Part shown: piece by piece, positions 36,579-48,035 of the stretch
Layout of the letters: every line of letters begins with the position of its first letter
How positions within the stretch are numbered: position 1 is the stretch's first letter
Made by a program: the position numbers and the translations under genes
The notes under the pieces: generated by a model
Databases searched by the model: none
The model's input: the letters and a program-made list of their open reading frames with translations, nothing else
Told to the model about the DNA's origin: nothing
Origin: Allacma fusca
Lineage: Eukaryota; Arthropoda; Collembola; Symphypleona; Sminthuridae
Reading direction: 5' to 3'
Assembly (NCBI GenBank): GCA_947179485.1
Contig: OX359249.1
Location: 50,231,402-50,295,401, forward strand
Length of the DNA stretch: 64,000 nt

Positions 36579-36848
36579 CTAATTCATTTTAAGTACGTTG
36601 TTGGTTGAAGGTGTAATAGTTTTTTGTTCAACCGTAAGATCATTTGCAATAGCTCCACGGTCAATATTTTGATGGGATCTGGTAATGTGTGATCTACACC
36701 CTCCTTTACTTTTACATAATTGTTCACAGAAAGGACAAGGCCATCTAGAGTCATCTGGATTGTTCGCACTGTAACTATCTCTTGTGTTTTGAATTAAAGT
36801 CTTGATTGAGTCGGCCATATATTTCTCTCGGCCACTTTTTATTTTCAC
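36579..36848 (-). pseudogene. LINE N-terminal C2H2 zinc-finger segment
   Basis: 89 codons containing WPCPFCEQLCKSKGGCRSHI then TRSHQ, a single C-x2-C-x12-H-x4-H finger as found at the N-terminus of R2-group proteins, where it contributes to target-site DNA binding. The frame ends 27 bases before the RT block starts, in a different frame. Confidence 0.75.
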
Positions 36849-37307
36849 AATTTTATTGTTATTTTTCAGTCAATTTATCATTTTTCAAAAAAATGATTTT
36901 AAACTTATTACAATTCTTTGTGTCCACTTCAATGTAATATTTATAGATTCAAAATTTTACATGAGGACCATTGAGAAACAAAATTTTAATGTGAAATTCA
37001 AAATCAGCAATGTCTATTTGGTATAGAACAATCAATCATTGTCCACTCACCACTCTCAACACACACATTTTCTCAAGATCTTCAAGAGCAAAATTGCATG
37101 CGACTGTCACTCACGACAGTCTATTAATGTTTTTTTAAAATAAGTTCAGCCTTAAAACGACTGCATCGACCTAAATAACATTCATACAATCGTAACTCCC
37201 AATTTTTGGACAGAAGAAACAGAAAAGATATAATTTACTGACCTCTAATAACCACGACAAAATATTGTACGTATGTACGCATTTTCAAATTTCCCACTCT
37301 GCCTTGC

Positions 37308-38040
37308 TTACAATGTAATTCCATATCTCCAAAGGTGACTGGTCATCTTTCTCAGCCTCTTCATTCCGGACAACAAACAACATGTGTTAGCAGGGAATGT
37401 ATACGGTAGCATTTGTTGAAAAACGGACTTAACAAAAGTGATGTTGCAGGAAAGGTTATCAGGATGAGTTGCGTCTGTTGGTTGTATGTTGATGACATTT
37501 TGAACTCTGCTAAACATGTCTCCAAAGTATTTTCCGAACCATGTGCCGGATGAAATGCTTGAACCAGATAAATTGGTCGTACAACAGTTCAACAATCAAC
37601 TCAATTGGATACTCTGTTTCAAATTATTTAGGAGCCGAAACATATCTGAAGGCACAGCGTGTGTCAATTTAGTAGTGGCAAAAACTCGGAATAGTTTGGA
37701 TACGTAGTAGCTGATCTTAAAATGTTATTGCCATGCATATACTCGCGGGTTAATTTCTGCAGTGTTCATATCTGTGGCGAATCTTTTTTGTAAAATTTAA
37801 CCAACTAGGCATACCGTTTTCGGCTGTTATCCGTTCCGCAAATGTATACATTAATATCGGGTGGTTTTCAGGTCTTGAATATCTCGTCCCAAAACATATT
37901 CAAGTACATCCCTGAAGTCTGCCGTGGCAAAAAGTTTTGAATAACCGCAGGTATCTATGGTAGCCAGACTAAAGTCTGTTTCAACTCGCTTGACCCACTT
38001 CGTTGGCGATACATGAAGGTATTAGGTGACACTCGAAAAT
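37308..38040 (-). pseudogene. Decayed coding segments, family unknown
   Basis: Two coding-looking - strand pieces. The upstream one (about 38020-37860) reads SPTKWVKRVETDFSLATIDT... and DFRDVLEYVLGRDIQDLK. The downstream one (about 37600-37308) reads GTWFGKYFGDMFSRVQNVIN... and ends LWRYGITL before a stop. Composition and lack of internal stops over 50-90 codons suggest former protein-coding sequence. I recognise no family. They lie on the same strand as the orphan gene just upstream and the fragments at 38855-40600. Possibly remains of one larger insertion; a virus-like origin cannot be excluded. Confidence 0.35.
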
Positions 38041-38047
38041 TATTTGC

Positions 38048-38053
38048 TTTATT
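38048..38053 (-). terminator. Poly(A) signal of the orphan gene
   Basis: AATAAA on the - strand about 95 bases after the stop codon of the orphan gene at 38147. Confidence 0.45.
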
Positions 38054-38146
38054 AGCAATACCAGAATACTAAAAATAAAAAAAAATCTAAATACTACAAA
38101 ACTACGACGTTGTAATATAAGCATAATTGCTTAAAGCGAGAAATTG

Positions 38147-38612
38147 TCAGACTAATAGCATCGGTATTTTGCCAGTTTGAAAGAACTCACACACTGCCAG
38201 AGGACAGGCACTAGATTTCGGATTATCCACCACAACTGCATTCAACCAAGCCGAAGCATCTCCCGTATGCTCGGCTAAATTGCATAAAAATTCACCCCTG
38301 GCGTCCTTGTCAAGTACAATCGGATGCTTGGTATCGTACAGAGCTTTCAATACACGCATTATATCATCAGTGAACATGACGAATGATAAGAGGATCAAAC
38401 TGTAGAGTCGAACATAGACAGACAGACTGGGATCTCTTCCCAGCCGTTTCATGAGGTCAACTGTTTCACTCACACCTAAATCGTTTTCTTTCAACATCTA
38501 CACAGGCAAATATTACGAAATAACATTATCGTGGACACGGCGTACAAATCAGAAAAGGGTTTACCTCATTGCGTACTTGCCGAACGATTTGAGCGTTCGG
38601 TGTAGCGGTCAT
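38147..38612 (-). CDS. Orphan two-exon gene, 132 aa
   Basis: Exon 1 38612-38565 encodes MTATPNAQIVRQVRNE; donor GTAAAC, intron of 67 bases, acceptor TGTGTAG; exon 2 38497-38147 continues MLKENDLGVSETVDLMKRLG... to a TAG/TAA-type stop. Phase 0 on both sides. The product is mostly helical by composition, Leu-rich, with a hydrophobic stretch (YVRLYSLILLSFVMFTDDIM) that could be a buried helix or a weak membrane segment; no signal peptide, no Cys/His motif. A TATA-like box lies about 65 bases upstream of the ATG and a poly(A) signal about 95 bases after the stop, so the unit looks complete. No family recognised. The surrounding - strand fragments are decayed while this frame is intact, which suggests either recent origin or selection. 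Confidence 0.6.
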
Positions 38613-38674
38613 GTTGCCACATCTTCGGGGAAATAAAATGGATTTTAAAGCGAATGCTGTTGCCGAGCTATCGC

Positions 38675-38683
38675 CTATATTTA
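38675..38683 (-). promoter_or_regulatory. TATA-like box of the orphan gene
   Basis: TTAAATATA on the - strand, 63-71 bases before the ATG at 38612, leaving room for a start site about 30 bases downstream and a short 5' UTR. Position and sequence fit a TATA box; no initiator motif was verified. Confidence 0.4.
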
Positions 38684-38854
38684 AGAGCGAGTTTAAGTTC
38701 TACCCTCTCCTCAGTCAGAATTCAATGTCTTTTAGTACTAAACGGTTGATGCTTGATAGTACCTTTGCAACTGAGAGACAATAATAAGAACGTAAAACTT
38801 GCACGTATTTTCAATACGCACGGAATAAATTTTGACATCTGACACCAAGTATAC

Positions 38855-39190
38855 CTAACATCGAAAAAAATGTTTGGAATATTGCTTGGTAAATCCGTCA
38901 ATTGTAATTCCATGCCAACAGCTTTTCAGAAATGAGCAGAACCCCAATGCTCGATTCACTTTACCGAAACTACCATTTAAAACTTCCAGTCGTTTAAAGT
39001 TGAATACACAACAGCCTTTGTTGTGTTTTCTGAATACCTTTCGAATAAAATCAAGCCATCCCTTTCTTATCCCTTGATTTTCAGTACCGGATTTGCTTGT
39101 CCCTTGAGCAGATGTATGATCGATGTAGGTCAAAGGGAAACGTGAATTCAAAATGTTTCGAAATTTCAACAGACTTCTCTGACGTAGCAA
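38855..39190 (-). pseudogene. Coding-like fragment, family unknown
   Basis: A 111-codon frame whose middle, GWLDFIRKVFRKHNKGCCVF followed by NFKRLEVLNGSFGKVNR, looks like real protein (charged/hydrophobic alternation, no simple sequence). It lies upstream of the orphan gene on the same strand. No start context, splice sites or family recognised. Confidence 0.3.
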
Positions 39191-39899
39191 TTAGTACCGA
39201 CTCCTTTAAATCTAAGTCACAAATACAAGTAGTTCTTACTACTATGAATTTTGTCTAGCGGTAGTCTTTTCATGAATTTGTAACATTTACCATGATAGAT
39301 AGCATGAAGCCAAGCAGATGGGTCGGGTTGTTCATTTCCGTAGCTTCGCTCTTTCGTCGTTACTTTGGATGTACAATTGCTTTATATTGGTAAATTCGTT
39401 TTACACGGGATGGTTTCATCACAATCTAATAACATTAAAATGTACCAGTACTTTAGTTACGGTTTTCTCTACACATGTTCAACCGTCATCCTAATAATTA
39501 CTTTGAATTCTTGTTGTCTTTCTTGTTGATGAAATCAACACAAACGACAAGTTTTTTAAATCCTCATCGGAGTGAGACCATTGGAACAATGGCGCGTTCG
39601 ACCACCTCCGCTGTTAGTCATATTCCCGAATGTATAAATGAGATATTTCATGAAATTACGAAATTCAGGTGGAAAGAACAAACCTGGAAGAGTATCCACG
39701 ACGTGTACACGGATAGATGAACGAGCATGGTAAGAAATGCACAAAGCATTATATGTGCGTGCACATGACAAATACCATGCTTTCAATTTCACGCACTCAA
39801 CAACAGCACCCTCAAAAGGAACAATGCTCTTAAAACAAATATTTCGTCTTGAAATTTAAAAAATAGCAGCAAGGAAAATGGCCGTGGCTTCAAAATAGT

Positions 39900-40600
39900 A
39901 TGGTCATTTGTAAGGAGTGTGAAAAAAAATTGTCAGCAGTACACTATAAACTAAAAATCTGTGGCACTGCATTGTTAGGACAGAATTAAAGTTCTCTAAA
40001 AAATATCATATTACTTTAATGAAGGAGCTAAATACTTGAGCGAATCCGCTGTGACCCGATTCCTTGAAATTACGACGGAAATTATTGTTGAGTTTGATTC
40101 CCGTATCAGGAGAACAAATTATGGGAATTTATAAGCAGGAGATAGTACACACAACAATAGTAGTAGTACATACAATATAGAATAAATGAAGGTATTGAGC
40201 AACCGTAGATCCTGTATTACATTTCCTGGATAAGCCACCCGTACCACAAGATGTAGTGCAAGTGTTATTTTGAAGCGAATCATGCAACTGTCGACGAATT
40301 TATGTTTCAGCCATTCCCAGAATAATTTTAGACATTCTTCGTCAACAAAGAATTCATCAAATGTTTGTTCCTAAAGCGCTTCTTAAATTTCTTCGTACTT
40401 CCAGAAATATAGCTGCATCGATCACCCACATTTATAGTTTTGATCTCGGGGTTCGCTCGATTGAACAGAAATTTTGTCGCCCTTACTCTCTAACTTGAAC
40501 ATTTTTAACGCGACTGTAAAGGGCAAAATATATAAATTTTAAATATATAAATATTAAATTAGTAATATCGTATAGCTTAAATGGTCCAGCTGAATCAAGG
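39900..40600 (-). pseudogene. Further decayed - strand coding fragments
   Basis: Pieces in more than one frame: about 40500-40420 (MFKLESKGDKISVQSSEPRD), 40440-40345 (GDRCSYISGSTKKFKKRF...) and 40360-40190 (FVDEECLKLFWEWLKHKFVD ... LALHLVVRVAYPGNV). They read as protein rather than random sequence but are interrupted several times. Family unknown; same strand as the fragments at 37308-39190. Confidence 0.3.
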
Positions 40601-43079
40601 CAGAACGCTTTAATATTAAAAACAGACCCCATAATTGTATGGTTTTAAAACTCTTGAGCAGGAATCATATCTGCTAACACAACGAAACGCCAAATGAACA
40701 TTAATCATCATTACCAAGGGATGTTAAAGCGTATGCAAGCCCAAATGCATTAAAATAGTTTCCAGTCCCAGTCTGATCAAAACCATGTCTTGAGAAAGTC
40801 CTAGTAATAATGGGAAATACTGACAGAAGAAATAGCTATTGTATAATTAAACTTTATCTTAATTAATATAACATAAATAATTGTGGGAAACAGATCCCCT
40901 ATACACCATATATACCTGATATTGAAAAACATGTGATCCAAAGCAAATAACCTTTCAGTATGTATTTATAAAAGGATAAACATTGGATTCAATTACTTAG
41001 ATATAATAATATAATATAATTTTGTTTACCATTGCTATTCGATTGAGATCGTTAGGATAACTGTAGTACAACTTATTAGAGACTCATCGGAAAGTACCTT
41101 CAATCGAGTTGTTATATCCTTGATTTGAACATAAATTAAAATTTAAATACAGATTCCCAAGCATCACATTTGGAATTCAGGAAGTGAACCTTCCAGAACA
41201 GTAGTTTGGGAAACTTGATATTTCGGAAGCAAGTCGGAGAGTCGAGTTAGTCTATTTTTGTACCGTCTGCTTATGAGCCAGTTTCGGGTATCAAGTTTTC
41301 AACTCGGAAAAATCGGGTCACGTTCGAAAGATTTACCCGTCCACACCAAAACTCGAAAATAACAACTTATTTTGGAATTTTTAGTTATATCACTTTAACA
41401 ACTTAACTTTAACTTACAACTTTAACTTTTGGCATGATAAATCAGTCCCCATGCAACATTACAACAAACAGCCACCTCGCTTCCGTCGTAATTCCGATCT
41501 TGCTTTCCAGTCCTTCACCCAATCAGTGGTTCATCATCCCCAACCTATCGTAATGTGACCTCACCTAACTTACATACTAGGACTACTGACTGCTTCTACT
41601 ATAAAATAATGGTACCTAATTAATAAATTATGATGAACCTAATCTTTGTTTTTCTTTTCCGGTTCCGTTCTTGCTGGAGGCAGTGATGGGATTTAGCCAT
41701 AACCTAGTTTCCTTTGGCTTAAACGATCTTAACCTTATATTTGGTCTCAACTTAAATTATAATTAGATTTTATTTTATTATAACCTAATCTTTGTTTGGC
41801 TTGTGTTAACTTAATCTGATGTTTGGCTGTATTTTGGGATTAATCTTTGGTTTCTTCTAAAAAATCATTTTTAATCCTTAATCTAACCTGTTCATAAAAA
41901 GTATATGTTCTCCTCAACATATTTCTCTCCTTTTCCGTCCTCAACTATGTTAATGTGTAAAGTATATATTATTCCGGAACGTATCGCTGAAATGGCTTCA
42001 AAGATACCTAGTTACTTAACACTGACATGGGATCAGTTTGTTTTGCAACAATCTCACTGATAACTTTGGATCATTTTGCAGTGTGGTTTGAGAAATTAGC
42101 CAATACAACCATGCATCTCAAATACTTTCACGGCAGAGCTTGAAAATAAAACGTTTCAGTTGAAATGACGCAAGTGGGACCAATACAGATATAGTTCTGA
42201 CTGTCTATTCCGAAACCGAAGCTACTGATTCTCAATCCAAGAAAAATAAATGTAGTGTTTGCTACAAAGCCAACCACGAACACGATGAGCAGTCTGGAGA
42301 AGTAATTTTATATGCTTTTGCTCGGCTATAGAAGGATACCTAATTTAACCAGTTGACTGAATTTAACGTTCGTACAGCAAATTCTTTGATAACACCTGAT
42401 GTTGGATCCTTGACTACATGAATAATAACTATTGTAATTGAATTTAAATATTGATATTAAACTGATCTTGACTGATAATTTTAAGTTTAGAAAAAAGTGA
42501 ATTCTTTTCATTATGAGTAGGTACCAACGACTTTGCATTCTGCGGGATACTTGGGGATAAAAACTTTACCCTCATAAAAATATTTTCACGCTTTTACTGG
42601 ACGCAGCGTTCCCTAACTAACATTTAAGAAGCATTGCACTTTTATATAAATGCTCACAAAAGCACAGATTCTAATTGTATAAAATATTTATAATTTTAAA
42701 GCTCGTCGAGATGCAAGTGAGTGCTCTCATTAGCCCATTTACAATGACAACAAACCTAGGTTGGGTCATTCACTGGATATATCAAATTCAAAAGCAAATT
42801 CCACCAGCAAAAATCCTGTAATAGGGTGAAACATCGGCAGGAAAAAATAGATATTATATGCAAAAACATACGAATTTGAACAAATTTACTTATTTCCCAA
42901 ACTCAGTATCACTAAGCATTAAATATTTAATAATTTTAGATATAATTTTAATGGTAACTTTGCAGCATAAACACAAGTTTGGTATTTTTAATTTTACAAA
43001 CGATTCCGAATTTCTAAATGTACAAGACTAAAAGCTAATAGTATTATTTACTTCACTAAAGTTTAACTACACAATATCA
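40601..43079. other. Intergenic, nothing recognised
   Basis: AT-rich. A patch near 41280-41360 has cggGTATCAAG/aactcgg-type motifs resembling a MITE end but no partner was found. No gene signal. Confidence 0.35.
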
Positions 43080-43221
43080 CAGTAACTGCACAAGTTTTGT
43101 GCACGACGAAATATAAGCATTTTGGATGGAAAATATTAAAATTTTAGGTGTTTGGTTTAAACCATTGGTTTTTATAAAAAAACCAATATTTTCAAATTTG
43201 GTTTAAACCAAACCAACCCTG
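43080..43221. repeat. hAT-like right end, GTTTAAACC family
   Basis: Ends at 43221 with a tip that reads, reversed, CAGGGTTGGTTTGGTTTAAA, preceded by GGTTTAAACCA inverted repeats. Homologous to 19000-19130. No left tip found nearby, so truncated. Confidence 0.55.
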
Positions 43222-43922
43222 GTTAGAATTGTGTATTGGTACAATGGTTCTGCAACGCTCGTGGTTTACTGGGTACACTATGTCCCACAATTTATGCACT
43301 AACTTAATTTACCAATAATTCTTATTTTGTTAATTTTTCTCATTTATACTTTATGGAAAAATATAATGAATCGGTGCAGGTTGTAAGGGGTCAAGGCCAA
43401 ATCGACCAATAAATTATTTATCTACCTACGTTAGATATCATAAACTGTTATTGGTGCTTGTAAGTCAACACTGCAGAACTGTTCCGCACAACTGCAGCTT
43501 TGAACATTACTAAATAAAAATGTTTAAAATTAAACAGTTAAATCAATTGTAGCATTTGGAGGTAGCATTTAGATGCATATGTATGGTTTATATTAAAATT
43601 ATGATGCCATGGCCATCACTTTGTCCCAAAATGCAACAAAGTGATATTTTTGTCAGTTACTGTGAAATTCAGGACTAAATTCAAGCTCATCGGGTCATCA
43701 GGAGACCCTGTGTCAAATCAGGACTTCTAGGCACCACCATGGATGGAGTTGGTTTAGTGAGCATTCCCAAATCATTACATAATAGCTAATAATATTAATT
43801 TGAAGTAGTTGATGGTGTAAGATTCAACTTTACGGTGTTATGCGCTCAAGTCGCGGAACATGCTTCTTATTGCTGCCTTATTAACCATCCAAAAAACTAT
43901 TTGCTGCCTTAGATATTTTACA

Positions 43923-46770
43923 CTAGTAAAAGCCCTGTGCTTCACAGGGGCAATTCGTTTCATATATCTAGTTGTCAATTCATCATCAAAAAATTATGGT
44001 GCAACGCTCCAGCCCACTAAAGTTCTCTCCCAAACTCAATATTTGGCTATACAAGTGGAATTTAACTAATCGCTTGATCAATTTAATACCAACATTGTTA
44101 TTAAATCTTACTGTTGCATCACTGTATGGTGCTTCTCTCCTTAGTGGATCAGCGCAACGTGCTGATTAAATGTAATTTTTTATGTATTACAGTATAATTT
44201 GTATATAGCTCAGTTGTACCATAATAATGTAACTGAAGCCTTAGACACTGGACGCACTGATTATTTAAAATATGAAAAATGAAAAGCATTTTTATTCCAC
44301 GTATGTAATAGGTTAACCTACAGTAGAGGTGACTACTATTTTTTATTACAGAGAAGTTAGTTTCCTATTAACGTAAGCTTACAGTTAACGTTAGCAATTA
44401 ACCAATCTCAAAGATAACTTTAGCATTTAGTTTTCAAAACATGTTCTTTCACATCGGTAACTGCAAGTTGATTTTTTGAAAGGTCCTTTATTATATTTTC
44501 CAGCCGCCCACACCTTCACTCTCGCATTCATTATCTGTCCAGGCTCCGCCTCTTTAACATATATTAAATTCCGCGGCATAATTCAATGCCAATGAAATTT
44601 GGTAATCACTACGAACCTCCCACTACAACAATCAAACTGCTAAATAAATTGTTTAGCGCCTTTAGTACTATGTACTAACAGTATGAACCTGTACACCCTT
44701 TTTGTTTAACTCAGCGCGATTGGATTGATTGTAAATTAATGATGAATGGTCTGGTCTTATCCAGCTTTTATGAAACTGGTCTGGTCCAGTTTTTTGGACC
44801 AGACCAGATCAAAGACCATGGTCTGGACCATGGTCCAGAAAACCATAGAGTACAATTATTAGGCAATCACATTTTATCCAATGAAATTCTTGTTTTATCA
44901 CCAGAAATGACATTTTTAATTCGTTCCATGGGATTTCGTTGAATTATAATTTTTTAATGTGCATACTTTTTGGACCATGGTCCTTGTGGTCTGGTCTGGT
45001 CCTGAAGCTGGACCAATTGTATCTGGTCTGGTCCAAGTGTTGGATCAGACCGGACCAGACCAATAACGGACCATTATAAATGGTCCGGACCAGACCATTG
45101 GCATCCCTACTGTAAATTACAAGGACTACGGACTCACATTACATTGTATGCACTACAATGCTGAATGCAGTGTGTTGTAATGTGAACTAGCACTGCATAG
45201 GCAGCTATTGCTGGCTTCCAAAACCTTCATAGTATGTTGGTTCAGTCACACATTCAGAATAACTGATTGTGCAGTGCTAGTAGATATATATAAATATTCT
45301 AGACAAAATAATTCTAATAACGAGATGCATAAATAACCATCAGCTTCGCCAATGGAAAATATGTACATACACTCCAATTGTAAATACACAAATATTACAT
45401 ACCGCAAATAAACCGGCTAGTTAGCCTTTAAGGTAACTGGTAATCGCAAACGCAAACCAGTAGTAGATTTTAGCCTTTAAGAGGGAGAGTGAAGATTTAT
45501 TATTTTATTATTATTCAGGTTTATTCATGTGTTAAGACATAACAATTACATTGTTGTTTTCATGCCGAACACCTAGTCTATGCTGTTAAAGAATAAATAA
45601 TTTAATTTTCAACATCGCCAAATTATGTTATCAGATTGCGGACCAAGCCACCGACTGTGTTGGTTGATAACCCGCATTTCCCAATAATAACACCGACGCA
45701 ATCTAGTGGCTTGATCCGCTAGTATCAAAATTCTATTGACGAAATGTTTTTCAAATCGAATATTTTTAACATCCTTCTTTTCTGAAATACAATTTCAGAT
45801 CAATTCAATATCATTATAATCTAACATTATAAAACTTTAAATTCATAATTACTTGTGGAGGTTCCCTTATCGTTTCCAGTCATTTCACCTTGTTCTACAG
45901 TGTCAATATCGTTTACAACGACCTTAAGATTTTCTTTTGAGTTACCCCTCGAAAATGCAACCTTCAAGTTGACCTTGTGAAAAAATAGGTTTCGGTAAAC
46001 AAATACCCTTGAAAATTGTTAATCGTCATAGCAAATCTTACGTCAAATTATAGTATTAAGAAAGCCTAAAGGCCCTTGTTACTGTATAATGCTTTGGTGG
46101 TATTGGTACACGTATATACCGCATACGAGCCATTTAGGCTGGTGGTAATTTTTACTCGCGAACCTATAAAGCGCGTTTAGAAGAGGGAGCGAAGCTTTAA
46201 AATCCTTTCATCATCTTCAAATTATTGTATAGTGATAAGTAAGCCGTGTTATAGTGCAAAGAATAGTACCTGTATCTGTGATGTTGCTCATTTGCTCAAG
46301 TGCTGGCTGTATGGAGGCTGAGGTTAATATAGTCTAGACTCCTCAAGCCGCAGGACGGTTTTGATAGACTCGACTTAACTTACATGAACTAATTTAACGC
46401 TATGGGCCACCGTATATAGGCGTAGGATTCAGGAAAATAGAATTTCCTGTCTTCAACATCTTCGGTAATACTTATAGAAAGCATCACTTAGAGGCGTAGA
46501 GTTCAAACATTGCCAGCAGTAAGTATAAACAATATTTACTAAAAGCAAAAGGAACATCACACAGTTTTCACTTAAAATAGAATAAAACCTACCTACAGAT
46601 CATTTTACATTTACATGCCCTGTGTTATTGACACAGGGCATCCGAGTTTCGAAAATTCCGAGTTTGCTCAAGCACTATATTTTCTACAGCGTTGACGTGC
46701 ATTCTACAGTCATTGAGTACGACCCCCCGCACCCGTAATTGCTACTGCGAAGCAGGGCCTTTTGCTATCA
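43923..46770. mobile_element. Helitron-derived block bounded by inverted 3' termini
   Basis: Left boundary, read on the - strand: perfect stem CCCTGTG-aag-CACAGGG (43949-43933) followed by CTTTTACTAG ending at 43923, a canonical Helitron 3' end. Right boundary, on the + strand: CTGCGAAGCAG (about 46744-46754) followed by GGCCTTTTGCTAT, a degenerate 3' end in the opposite orientation. Between them 45664-46070 is homologous to 17488-17860 beside the helicase relic. A hAT MITE sits inside at 44739-45111. Two opposed 3' ends imply two Helitron copies or a rearrangement rather than one intact element. Confidence 0.5.
44739..45111. mobile_element. 373-bp hAT-type MITE with TGGTCTGGTCC arms
   Basis: Flanked by the identical octamer GTAAATTA (44731-44738 and 45112-45119). 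Right tip reversed: AGTAGGGATGCCAATGGTCT; left tip ATGATGAATGGTCTGG is a diverged version. Both arms are made of TGGTCTGGTCC and its inverse, giving strong potential to fold. No coding capacity. The 8-base duplication places it with hAT elements. Confidence 0.8.
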
Positions 46771-46899
46771 TATACTTAATGAGCCAGGCGTTGTGTGAGA
46801 TTTCCTTGATTTAAAGTCTGCGGTCTCAACTGTAACGTCTTCACAGATCGCGATTTATGGGATTCACTACATGCTGTGTATCACGTTTTAATTAAGCCC

Positions 46900-48035
46900 C
46901 GCGTCATTTCCGTAGCATTTCGTGTATAGTGGCAGTGGAGGATGTCTCTCCATACGTATTTACACTCGATGCTTGCGTCCGTGCTGGGTTCTGTACGCGT
47001 ACTTTATTAAGGGCTCAATCACTACAGTTGCCCTAAAATTCAAGCACGGTAATCACATTGTGTATGTTGATTCTACTGGAAGTCTGGCAGGTGCATTCCA
47101 TGTGTATTGTGTAAGCATGTAATTTTGCTGACACCACAAAATTAATGCACACAACTTCCCTTTCTCCATAAGGGTTTGAATCGAAATTAAACCTAATCGA
47201 ACCCTCAATGCCCGTGTATATACCCTCATTACGACAATGCTTCGATTTCCTCGGTCGTGGTCGAATGTATTCCCTAGGGATATAATCCCTCTGGAGACAT
47301 TCTTTTCGACATAATCCCCCCGGACACGTTTCTTCGCAAAACGGGGATAATTCCACCAGAGAATCTTCAAAGGATTTTTCAAAATTTCACCCACTCATGA
47401 TTTAGCCTGCGGTATGGGTGAAATTTTGACTACCGTAAAACAAAGCGTTTTAATTTTTTTAAAATCTTGATAAAGAAAATCTTATTAAGAGTCTCCAAAC
47501 AAAATTTAATCAAAACCGGTTCATCCATGTGCGAGATCTATCTTACTTCTCGAAACCGCAATACAGAATTTCCAACCTACCGATGGAGGATGCCTCCGAA
47601 GTTCTGCAGACCTCACGTTGCATTTCTTGCAAGACCGCGAGTTCACTTGGAGTCCCCTACAAAAACTGAACGATTTTACAAAATCCTGTTGTCGACTTAT
47701 TTACCTGAAGTTTACACGCTCATTTATAGATCATGTATGCCTTTCATGCAAGTTGTCCCTTGGGAGCACCTAGAAAAAAAAGTGCAATGCTATGTAAATG
47801 GTAGTTAGGTGACTCAGTAAAAGCTTCAAAAATTGTTTTATAATTGGGAAAATTTATTTAGCCCTTAAGTATTCCAGGGTATGAAAATTCGTGAAGAGAA
47901 CTGTTTTATGGCATTGACTTTACGCAATTTAACATTAAATTTGGTCAAATGGTTAATGCAACTGGAAAAAAGTATGTTTTTGATAGGCGAGTGAAACCAT
48001 ATATGTATAATTCCTATTTTACAGCCTAGAGTCGG
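46900..48035 (+). pseudogene. Unassigned coding-like fragments
   Basis: 47467-47808 is an open frame whose second half (RPRVHLESPTKTERFYKILL then STYLPEVYTLIYRSCMPFMQ) looks like protein. About 47913-48029 adds YGIDFTQFNIKFGQMVNATG followed by KKYVFDRRVKPYMYNSYFTA to a stop in another frame. Overlapping - strand frames at 47033-47394 are also open, so strand is not certain. No family recognised; probably remains of a former gene or element. Confidence 0.25.

Larger units (their letters stand above)
33735..37100 (-). mobile_element. R2-superfamily LINE (RLE type), nearly full length, frame-shifted
   Basis: Reading on the - strand: 5' region about 37100-36849, C2H2 finger block 36848-36579, reverse transcriptase 36552-34969, linker plus CCHC and restriction-like endonuclease 34939-33962, then a 3' UTR of about 220 bases with AATAAAG near 33755. 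The three coding blocks lie in three different frames, so at least two frameshifts are present. One falls at a run of five C's near 34988; the other is at about 36560-36580. A single N-terminal finger and an endonuclease C-terminal to the RT define the R2/R4/NeSL group. It is not in rDNA here. Borders at both ends are approximate and no target duplication was identified. Confidence 0.85.
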
